From: Harmonia axyridis
Lineage: Eukaryota; Arthropoda; Insecta; Coleoptera; Coccinellidae
Length of the DNA stretch: 64,000 bases
Reading direction: 5' to 3'
NCBI RefSeq assembly: GCF_914767665.1
Contig: NC_059502.1
Location: 57,270,031 to 57,334,030 of the forward strand
Numbering within the stretch: the stretch's first letter is position 1; every line of letters begins with the position of its first letter. Below the pieces are notes generated by a model that searched no databases, was not told the origin of the DNA, and saw only the letters and a program-made list of their open reading frames with translations. Of the stretch, positions 42,601 through 54,600 are shown piece after piece. Both the position numbers and the translations under genes were made by a program.

Positions 42601-45600
42601 AGAAATATGATATAACGATACATTCTGACAGGCTGGCTGCAATCAAAGCATTGAGATCACATATCATTGATTCTAGATTGTATTGCCGAAAGAAAACGCA
42701 ATGAAATAGGCAAGAATAACAAGGTCTTTTTAGTCTGGGTTCCCAGCCACTCGGGAATTAAAGGAAATTAAGAGAACAATAAACTTGCCAAAAAAGGAGT
42801 ACAAACTCCTTTCATTGGCCAAATACCTTCATGTGGATTAGGTAAATGTACCTACAAGAAAGAGTTTCAGGAGAAGAAAAAACCGAAAGAGAATAGTTAT
42901 TTATAATATATGTGCAGAAGGCATTGATATTCCTCCACGAGTTCAAAATTCAAAAACGAGCCACGAAGTGGCGAGTTTTGGAATGAACGAGTGGTAGAAT
43001 GAGCCTTCTGTACGAGTATTATACATTATTTTCTCTAATTCATTGCATTTTTATTGAAATTAATGAAATATTTCCATAAATATAATTTAGTGACTTTTGC
43101 ATTGAAAAATGATGGTTGGCAGAACTGATTTCTTTAAGGCAAATTGATGAATTGACAGATAAAGCCGTGGCGGAAAGTTTGGAGTGCCAACATAGAATAA
43201 TAAAATATAACCATGAAAACTGTGCGTTTCTGATATATTCTCGCACGATTTTGTTCTACAAGATGTGGAAGAATGAACGGAATAACCACAGAATTAGAGA
43301 AACACTCTACTACTTCCCATGTTGGATAATTCCAAAATTCATTCAAATCTTTTATACTGCGAGATTTAAGGAGTATCTGGATGTTAGCCAGCTCTCCTAA
43401 CTGGATTCCTTATAGGGCATTGTCACCTCAGGAAGCAGCTCATGAGAATGAGTCTAGCAGAAAATGATGAGTGCAGATTCTGGTTGGAGTGAGGAAGAGG
43501 AAGAAAATCCGGATCACCTGGTTATGGAATGCCTTGCCATCCAAAGACAACTCAAAAAATGCTTTGGACAAGAGACTTTTTGGAGTGAGGAAGTAACCTC
43601 TCCTTGAAGCCATCCCAAATACTGGAGTTCAATGACTAATGACGGGAACACATCTGAGGGCTGAGCATAAGAAACCATAAGTTCACGGTGTAATGAAACC
43701 CCTCTTGAATCTAGATATAAATCGAATTATAGTGATATATTTCATTTTTCCAAATACTGCCCTATAACACATCGTTTAAATTTTTAAATACTCGATATCT
43801 TCTTCTAGACTATTTTTGTTTTCAACATGTAACTACCACTTCTTTTCGCAGTGTAGGCTCTGTTCACGAACTCTATAAATCGAGACAAGGAGGAAAATAC
43901 ACAGGCGAACACCACAATTCCCACAGCAATACTGGAGAACCTTTTGGACTTTGCCTATTCCGGAAAATGTTCAATAAACGAGAACAACGTCGAAAGCCTG
44001 CTGCGATTCGCTGATCAATACGAAATTTTGGGTGTTGTGCAGTTATGTTGCAAATTTTTATTGGGTGAGTGAATAATTTAAGCATTTTCAAACTAATATC
44101 TGTTTTTTAATAACTTGAAACTAAGATACCCCAAGGTTTGGAATAATAAAAAGAGGTTAAGTTAGAAATCAAATGGTTCATTAATAGCCCTAATGGTGTG
44201 AAATATACCGGGTGTTCATTGGAAAACGGAAATACTTCACAGGTGCATAGGTGGCACCAAGGCGGTTCTGGAGATACCCCATTTATTGGATCTTACTGTC
44301 TTCGTAGCCGAGATACAGGGTATTTTATGAATTTTGCCCGTTTCTTTCTGAGGCCATATCAAACGAACCACCCAATATATTTTCTTCATATTTGGGAAAT
44401 ATGTTCCTAATTGAGAGCCCAAACGTATCATGCAATAACCGCCTTGAAAATCCAGGTCCGGGTTAACAAAAAATTATGAATCGTTTGAATCCTTGAAAGA
44501 ACACCCTGAATATCGGAATTTTGAAAATTTGTTTTAATATTCAGAAACTCCACTATAAACTAAACTGAGACGAGTACTTCAAATTTTCACGCAATCAATT
44601 TTACTGCACAAATTTTCAACGTAAAAGTGAAATTTTTAAAAACTTGAATACCTGAAAGTGGTTTAAAGTGACTTTTAACAATGAATTATCAAAACTATTG
44701 AATCCATAATTATTTCAACATTACTTTGTAATTCATTTTTACATTGGTTTTCCTTTTTATAGTTGTATACTATTTCAGTTTTTATTTATTGTGAATTGAG
44801 TTGCATTAGGTTGAAATCGGCATATTCCTCATTTGAAAATGTATAAGGCATTTTTTTAATTCAACAAAACACTAAATCACTGATAACAATGAGGAAACTA
44901 TGAATATGATTTGAATTATCCTAAACAACAATGGTTTTCTGTCAAAGTGATGGTTGTCAATCTACTTGATTGAATACGAAATTTTATGAATATTCGCAGT
45001 AGTGAAAATAGCTCTGCTAAAAGAAACAATAGACTTTAGACACAAAAGAGGACTATGCTCTCAATAAGTTACTTTTAGATTTATCACTAAAAGTTACTTC
45101 AAACTACTTCCAGCAACCCAATTTCTCAGAAACTTCACGTTTATGTTGAAAATTTGTGCAGTAATGAGAAACGACGAGAGTAACTCAAAAATAAAAACTG
45201 AAATGGTATACAGCTATAAAAAGGAAAACCAATGTGAAAATGAATTACAAAGTAATGTTAAAATAATTATGGATTCAATATTTTTGATAATTTATTGTTA
45301 AAAGTCACTCCAAACCATTTTCAGGTATCCAAGTTCTCAAAAACTTCACATTTACGTTGAAAATTTGTGCAGTAAAACTGTCTGCGCGAAAATTTGAAGT
45401 ACACTTCTCAGTTTAGTTTTTAGTGGTGTTTTCCGATTTCGGCTACGAAGACAGTGAGACCCAATAAATGGGGTATCTCCAGAACCGCCTTGGTGCCACC
45501 TATGCACCTGTGAATTGATTTCCGTTTCCCAATGAAACACCCTGTATAATCCAAAAATGCCGATACGATCCAATTGACACTAAGTTGGGATGTTTCACTT

Positions 45601-48600
45601 CTATCGCGTTCAAATTTGGTATTCTGTTTCTAATTCTCCTTCTATCGCCAAATGTAATTCGTAATTGGTATGCATAGTAATTCTACTTGAATTACAGAAT
45701 ACCTTTTCGAAATGATTCCTGTGCATTTCAATTCGATCCATACTATCTGTAGTCAATTCGAACTTATAAAATTCATGGCCATCACTCCGAATCCCATAAG
45801 CATGCCTTCTCTTGAGATCAAGGAAGTCTGAGCACCAATCATAAGATCTAATCTGAGGAAGTTGAACCCTGTTCAGGTCGGAAGCATCTCGACACCACCA
45901 AATTAGAAAGGAGTCGGAATTCGGACAGATAACTGCGCAACCCGAAAATTCGACTAGTGCGCATACCGGAAGTGAGGTTCTTTTCAGAACCAAACAATCG
46001 TTCCTTCTCAGAACCACCACCCTGAAGACGGCAGGCGAATGCTTGCCGAAACGTCGGAAACAACCAACCGCACAGATGATGGAAACAGCCCAAATAACTA
46101 TCTATTATATAGTCCATCATCAATATCAAGACAACAATTATTCAGGACGTTTTTCGATTAAATAGACAAAACGTCCTTTGTCAAATTTGACAAGGTATTC
46201 AAAATCACGATTTCTCATGAAATTGAAGAGATGGCTGAAAAGAAAAACAGATCCTTCTTCAAAGAAAATTTAGATGAATTAGGCAAAACAAGGTGGCAAA
46301 TTTTGCCGGGGTGACCAAATATCTGGCGGCGCCTCTGCGTATGATCACATCATACTTTTAGGTTCGAACCTCAATTGTTTTCAAAGAGTCTATTGCAAGC
46401 CCATTTGCTGCTGTAGCCTCATTTCTCTTTCAATAATTTCTTTCATAGCACTGTTATTGTTATATTATAAATGTTCCAGATGAAATGTGTCCAGCCAATT
46501 GCCTGGGTATTCTCCATTTTGCCGGACAATATTTCTGCACAAAACTGATGGAACGCGGAAAATCATATGTAAGGCATCATTTCGTCGATTTGCTGATGGA
46601 AAGTTGTGAATTTGTCAACATAGCCGTTTCTGAACTGCTCGAGATCCTCAAAGATGACGAACTCAATATAAAGTCGGAGGAAATAGTCTTCGATGCCGTG
46701 AAGAAGTGGGTTAATTTCATGCCGATGAAGAGAAGGGTACATTTGTTGGAGTTACTGAAGTGTATGAGGTTGCATAATTTAGAGACGAAGCAAATTTCCA
46801 AAATGTCTAAATGGTCATTGATTCAGAAAGATCCGGTAAGTTTGAATCTTTATCATCAGTGGTGGGAGGGGTACCGATTATTATTATCAATCGAGAATAA
46901 ATTACTTATACTTATAATCATACTAATACTTTCAATTCAATTCAATTCAATTCAATTTATTCACCATAAAATGTTACAAACAATTAACACCACATACACT
47001 CGAAATACACAAATCAAACGAGTGTATCATCGGTAAAATGACCCACACTAGAAATGAAAGAAATCATGTCTGTGTCGTGAATCATTCACCACATAATATA
47101 ATACAGATGCATAAATCTGAATGGAGCAGATGAGGAGCCCGGAAACCGCCCCAGACAGCCAGGCGAAAAAGCGCCCCGCCATTAGACTACACGTAAAAGA
47201 TCAGTAGTAGGAAGTTTGAGAAAGACCTTCTTTAATTGAATTCTATGGTTTCATGATATCTAAAAATGTATTATAGTTCTTTTGGATGTATTTTTTGGTT
47301 TGTATACTAAACTGTCGTTTATTATTAATCAATGATTTTATATTAATAGGAAGTTTGTCGTAAAACTTAGGTGCAAAGTATGTTACTATTCGTTGAGTGT
47401 GTGACTTAATGTACAGATGGGTTCGCAATAAAACTGATCTGGTGGTGTGGTGCGCAGGTATCTTTGGTAAAAGATGCTGTATCTTAGGGAGGTAATTTAT
47501 GCAAGCATGAATATATAGAGCCTTAAGTGGCAGCACCTCAGCTATCTTATACAATCTGTCAGTTGGAAATGTTCGGTTTTTCTTATGTATTATTTTCAGT
47601 ATGAATTTTTGAGTGATCAAGATGTTTTGTAAAGAATTATTGAACCCTCCTCCCCAAATAACTAAACAATATCTCAGAATTGACTCTACTAATGATATAT
47701 AGACCATCTTTAATAGTTTTTTATCGAGAATATCTCTAAGTTGATATAGTCTATAGACTAAATATCTCATTTTTTTATTGATATAGTTACAATGAACATT
47801 CCATCTCAGATGTTTGTCCAAGATAATACCCAAATATTTAATGTTATCGACATTTTGTATAGGTTCGCATGAACAGTTAGAATTAGAACAATCTTCGCCA
47901 TGAATTTTCAAGATTGTGTTTTGTGGTCTGTCAACAGCCGAGATTGAGAAAGTAATATATTTAGTTTTTAGAATATTTATACTAAGGAGGTTGTAGTTGA
48001 GCCAGCTATACAAATTTCTAATACCATCTTCTGCCTTTCCAAACACTTCTTGCCAAGTGGATCCTGCGAATGTCAGAACAGTATCATCAGCGTAAGCAAT
48101 TATTTTACCATTTGTTAAAATCGATCCAATATCGTTAATGTAGATAAGAAAGAGTGTAGGCCCAAGTACAGTACCCTGTGGGATACCTATTGTGGAGTTT
48201 CTAACCTGACTATAAGTATTTTCAATTTTGACTCGTTGTGTCCTATTCGATAAATAATTTTTAAAAAGTAGATTTGCACTTCCCCTTATACCCATATATT
48301 CCATTTTTTCTAATAATTTGTCATGAGGAACAGTATCGAAAGCCTTAGCTAAGTCGATAAAAACTGACAGATTTTTTTTATTTCCGTTCAAGTTCGTGTT
48401 TATCTCATTCGTTAGGTTAAATATAGCGTCCTCCGTGCTTAAATTTGGTCTAAATCCATATTGATTTTTATAAATTGTATTATTCGTTTCTAGAAAGTTC
48501 ATAACACGGTTTTTCAAACATTTTTCGAATATCTTGGCAAAATTATTGATAAGCGCAATGGGCCTATAGTTTTGTAGAATTTGTTTATCGCCGGTCTTGT

Positions 48601-51600
48601 GGACAGGTACAATGCTAGATGATTTCCAGTCCTGAGGAATTTCATTTTTCTCAAATATAAGATTAATCATATATTTGAGCGGGTCTATTAAATAGGTATG
48701 TATATATTTTATGAGCTTAACGTCAATTCCGTCATCCCCAGGCGATGAATCATTCTTCAAAGTAGATATTAATTCGATAAGTTCTTGTGAGTTTACTGGT
48801 GTAAGGAAAAGCGTCTTCTGATTAGTTATGTTATTTTTGTATGTTTTTTTAATTTTCTTAATTTCATTCTGCATTTCAACACCTATAGTGGAAAAGTAAT
48901 TATTGAAAGAGTCGGCAATGTCAGTTGAATGGGTCAAAATTTCATTTTTTTCGTTGATAATGCATTCAGTTTTGCTTTGTGATTTTGTTACATTGACCGC
49001 CTCATTCATTATTTGCCAAATTTTCTTAGAGTCATTTTTTGCTAATTTAATTTTGTTAGAGTAATAATTATTTTTAGTAAGTCTTAGTAATTTATTAAGA
49101 AAATTTCTGTAATTTATATATTGAAGTTTCATTTCGTTTGAGTAATTTTTATTTAAGTCTAATTTCATCCTATCTCTCTTACGAATACTGTTTATTAATC
49201 CAGGAGTAATCCATGGTTTTAGTTTTTTATTTTTATTATTTAAACGTGTTATTCTTCTACAAGAGCTCAAATGATTCATTAAAGTGAACTTGAATATCTG
49301 ATAACATTCCTCAACATTATTTCTTTCATATACTTTTAGCCAATTTTCTTCCTTCAGCAAAGTTAATAATTTTTTGACATCGGTTTTCACAAATTCTTTT
49401 GTTTTCATTTCATTTTTTATTTTTCCCTTAAAATCGAGTTCCAAGCCTACAGGATAATGATCTGTCATTGAGCATTTAAAAATAACAGGATTAAGACTAA
49501 AATTTTTTTTAATATTCATCTGCGTTCTGACAAATATATGATCAATTAAGGTTGATGTAGTTTCTGTCACTCTAGTAGGCTTGTTTATATAAGAAATAAA
49601 ACCACACGATCCCAAAATATTCATATAGAGACTTGACATTTTATCGTTTCCATTCAAAATATCAATGTTTATGTCTCCTACAATTATCTCAACACTATTC
49701 CTCTTTAGTTCACTTAAATATTTTTCCATTTCTTCCATGAATACACCCAAATTAGTTGAAGGAGGTCTGTAAATAGCTGTTATCCCAAGAGCAAGTTCAT
49801 TTATTATAATTTCTACACGAACAGGAGTTGTTTGATTCAATTGTGTATAGTTAACTCTTGGATTCAAATTCTTTCGAACATAAACTATTGTTCCATCATT
49901 CTTATTGAATACAGAATTATTATAATATATTTCATAGCCATTTATTGAAAATAGTTCAATGTTAGTAAGGTTGAAAGTTTCTGAGAGTACAATTATATCT
50001 ATTTTTTCTAAATTTATTTTGTCCAGACAAACTAATAATTCATTGAAATTTTTTTGAATGCTTCTTATGTTGAAATGTATTATACCTAGACGCGACATGC
50101 CCCCAACGAAGCCCCCCCCCGGCCCCGATCTCCCCAGTCATAGCGGTCCCCGGGACCTCATCAAGCTCCAGTGTCTCTAATATGTTCATTAGACAGGGGA
50201 AACAAATAAATACCCCTCACATGCTCTCTGATGAAGCTAACATTTTGAAAAACTCAAAAAAGTGCTCATAATTATAAATAATCTATATTATGTTCTAAAG
50301 TAATTAACAACCATCATTAACCTAAAGAATAAAAAATCAACAAAAGAATTCAATACATATGAAGGCCAAAAAAAAAAAAGAAAAAAATTTTCAACATTTC
50401 AGAACGTAAACTATTTATGGAGATAATTATTTTTGTGAGGTTACAATTTTCCTCTTCACTCCATTATCGGTTTTAACATAAATGTTTCCATTACGCGTGA
50501 ATACTTGTTTTTTGTCCTCACTTTTTTGTCGTAGTGAGCGATATAACTCTAGACGTCTCTTTGTTAGATCTTCAGCGATTCCAATTTTCGTTCCGTTCAA
50601 ACGTCCGCAATTTTTCAGTATTGTTAATTTTGTTTGATACCGTTCAAATCGAATAATCACTGGACGTGGATTTTTCCCTTTTACACCCAATCTATAGCAT
50701 TTCACAATATCAGATTTGTTAACTTTTACCTTCATGTTTTCGTTGAATATTTCAAGTAAATTTTCCATTAAGTTTTCTTCTTGCATTTCCATCAGATTGT
50801 AAACACATACATTGTTGACTTTCTCTGCTTGCATAAGGTTATCCATCCTCATATTGATCGACTCAATTTTATCCGTGTTATCGTTGACTGCAGATTGTAA
50901 AATATCAAGTTTTTCGTTGATCTTGATAAGAAGTTTGTTTATGAATTTATCGTCACTGAAGAATTCTATAATGGATTCCTTGATTGCTACTTTAATATCT
51001 GTGTTAGTTTTAGGGCCCATTTTTATGTTATATATTAAAATATTTATATCATATAAAATACAATTAACACTTTGAAATTTTGTGACTCGTTGGCACTTGG
51101 ATAATCTCTATTTTTCTAGTTATCAGGAGCGATGTGATCACGTACTACATCATGCGCACCTCGACAGTGAATACTAATACTAATACTTATGCTTGTACTT
51201 GTAACGGGTGTTTTTTTTCGAGGTATATAACTTTAAGTTGGCATTACTGTTCAAGATGGCGACCGATTTAACAGCTGTCAAGTGATTTATTCTCAATTTG
51301 GTTTGGCAATTCATCATGAATAGAGTCACGCCTGAACAACGCTTGCAAATAGTGCAATTTCATTTCGAAAATAATGGTTCTGTGCGGAATACGTATCGTG
51401 CACTACATCCATTTTATCGTCGACAAATACGTCCATCAGAGCAGTCAATTCTATTAACCATGGAACGTTTTCGCATCACGTTTACTCTTATTGATAACTC
51501 GCATCCCCAGAGATGCCGTACAGAAGAAGCTATTGCTGCTGTAGAGCGTAGCATTGAGGAAGACCCGAATGAGTCTATCCGCCATCGAGCACAGGAATTG

Positions 51601-54600
51601 GATCTGTGTCCATCCACTTTATGGAAGATTTTGCGGAAGGATCTTGGTTTGCGTGCTCACAAAAACCAACCCGTGCAAGAATTGAAGCCAAACGATCATC
51701 AAGTAAGGCGTAGATTCGTCGAATTGGCCAAAATGAGATTGCCGTTGTTCCCGATTTTCATAAGCGAATTTCGTTTAGCGATGAAGCGCACTTCTGGTTG
51801 AATGGCTACATCAACAAACAAAACTGCCGCATTTGGAGTGAAGATAATCCTCAAGTGTATGTCGAAACACCGTTACATCTAAAAAAACTGACTGTTTGGT
51901 GCGCTTTATGGGCTGGTGGAATCATTGGTCCGTACTTCTTCAAAAACGATGATGGCCAGAACGTTACAGTCAATGGTGATCGGTATAGAGGCATGATTAC
52001 TAACTTTTTCATTCCTGAATTGAACAATCATGATGTCCAGGAGCTGTGGTTTCATCAAGACGGCGCAACATGTTACACAGCTCGTACCACAATCGATTTA
52101 TTGAAAGACATGTTTGGTGACCGCCTAATTTCATGTTTTGGACCTGTGAATTGGCCTCCAAGATCTTGTGATTTAACACCGCTAGACTACTTTCTGTGGG
52201 GCTATGTAAAGTCATTGGTCTATTCGGATAAGCCACAAACCCTTGACCATTTGGAAGACAACATTCGCCGTGTTATTGACGATATACGGCCACAAATGTT
52301 GGAAAAAGTCATCGAAAATTGGACGTCCAGATTGGACTACATCCGAGCCAGCCGTGGCGGTCATATGCCAGAAATCATATTTAAAATGTAATGCCACAAG
52401 ATTATCTTGCGGATAAATAAAATTCATGTCAATCGAATAATCCATCGTTGTTTTATTGCAATTTAAAGTTCTATAGCTCTAAAAAAAACACCCTTTACTT
52501 ATACTCATACTCATATTTATACACATACTTATACTTATACTTATACTCATACTTATACTTATACTCATACTTATACTTATACTCATACTTATACTTATAC
52601 TCATACTTATACTCATACTTATACTCATACTTATACTCATACTTATACTCATACTTATACTCATACTTATAGTTATACTTATACCCATACTCATACTTAT
52701 ACTTATACCCATACTCTTACTTATACTCATATTTTTTCAGGAATGCAAACAGTACATGATCGAAGCACAACAACGGATCCATCAATATCTACTAGAAGAA
52801 ACGACCACAATCTGCGACAATTACTCTTTTCGACCTAGAATACCGTACGAAATATTGTTCGCTATTGGGGGTTGGAGTGCTGGTAGTCCCACCAATTTCA
52901 TCGAAATCTACGACATCCGGGCTGACAGATGGCTGCTATCGACCGACACCGATTCTGTGCCCAGGGCCTATCATGGGCTGTGTTCTCTGAGGGGATTGAT
53001 TTACATGGTTGGTGGTTTCGATGGCAACGAGTACTTTAACACGATGAGATGTTTCAACCCGGTCTCACACGAGTGGAGTGAATGCGCTTGTATGTACTAT
53101 CCGAGGTGAGATATCAGGGGCTCTTCTTCTTTTTATATCCGTAGCCGGTAACTCTAGTCATCGATACAGAGTACCAAGTCGTCACTTCGAGACGCTGCAG
53201 AGATCTTTGATTGAGCATCTCGGATCTCCATCAGCCTAATAATATGATTATTCTCACTATTATGCCTACTATAAAATATTCGTCTCTCTTCTCTAACTTG
53301 TAAAGTTTAGTACGCAATCTTTAGGCTGTAACTCTTGCTGAATGGTTAATTTATACCGATAGAAATACAAAATACATCCTACTGACTATGCTACTGACTT
53401 GGACTCTTTGTCAAACAAGTCTTACCTTTTCAGGGATTATGAAATATTTTGAAAATAAAACACATTGATTAGATCCTACTGTATATTATGATATATTCAT
53501 GCACAAAAGCTAGGGAACCACTAACTTTGTCAATGTGATAACTTGAACAACTAGGTACAATATTTCTTTCTCCTTAACAAAAGTGAAGGTTCCAAAATAG
53601 GATAGATAAAAGTTTCTGCCGATCGTAAAGTGACAGCTTAAACACAATAGTTCTACCTTTTTTACGAACCATAACCATGGGTACCTATAAAAGAAACTTA
53701 ATATTATATCACTAATAAAGCATTTGACAGCATGTGGATAAAGGGTTTACTATACAAATTGTTCAAGAAAGACACACCATCATATCTTATCCATATAATA
53801 GGTTCATACCTAAAGCATAGAAGATTGAAAATAAAAATTGGCGACTCGGAATCTAACTTCTTCACTCCCATGCAGGGTACACCTCAAGGATCCCCACTCT
53901 CTCCTCTTCTATATAACATATATTGCAGTGACATTCCCACAATCCATAATACCCAACAATATATACTACAATATGCAGATGACACTTTAGCAATTTCACA
54001 TGGGAAAACATTGAAAGACTGCATGAAAAATCTTCAAGAGCATGTTAATAACATCACATCATGGTTTTCAAAGTGGAGATTGAAGGCCAATCCAGAAAAA
54101 TCACAGTTAATCATATTCAACCACAACATAAATCACCAATCTCCAACTATTGCAATAAACAATAAAATAGTAACACCATCAATAAAATACCTGGGTATTC
54201 AAATTGACAGCAAAGCCAGCCTGAAACTTCATGCGAACAACATAAAGAAGAAAATGATAGCTAGAGCTAAACACTTTAGATGTTTGACCTACAACAATCA
54301 AGGAATTGACATGAAAACTGCAACGATCATCTACAAGTCTATATGTCGACCAATAATTGAGTATGGACACCCCCTATATGCGAACTGCAGGGAGTCGGTG
54401 ATCAAAATTCTAGAGGTTGCTGAAACAACATCCCTTCGAGCAATAACCAAAATGAGACATCCAAACAACCGACTGCACAATCCCCCAAATCACCTTTTAT
54501 ATAGCAGAACCAAGGTAGAACCCATTGGAGGGCGCATTGAGAAACTCAACAATAAATTCATACATAGGCTAGAAGAATTGGACGATATAAGTGATTTCAT

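Larger units (their letters stand above)
46931..51170 (-). mobile_element. complete non-LTR retrotransposon, CR1/Jockey group, 4.2 kb
   Basis: Two open frames in the minus orientation, a 5' UTR of about 150 bp, a 3' UTR of about 310 bp and a 3' tail of repeated TTGAA units (46931-46957 on the plus strand). An 11-bp duplication ATACTAATACT flanks it (46920-46930 and 51171-51181). It lies in klhl10 intron 3, antisense to the gene, inserted in a simple-repeat tract. Both ORFs are intact, so this copy may be recent and possibly active. Confidence 0.92.

Noticed and set aside
45610..46129. Minus-strand ORFs as host genes
   Set aside because: No domain; the stretch looks like a retroelement tail with a conserved hairpin.
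46836..47036. Extension of the klhl10 exon 3 frame to 47036
   Set aside because: The GTAAGT donor and phase match to exon 4 show this is intron and LINE tail.
52448..52730. ORFs of repeated Ser-Tyr-Leu or Ile-Ser-Met on both strands
   Set aside because: These are translations of the ACTTAT/ACTCAT microsatellite.
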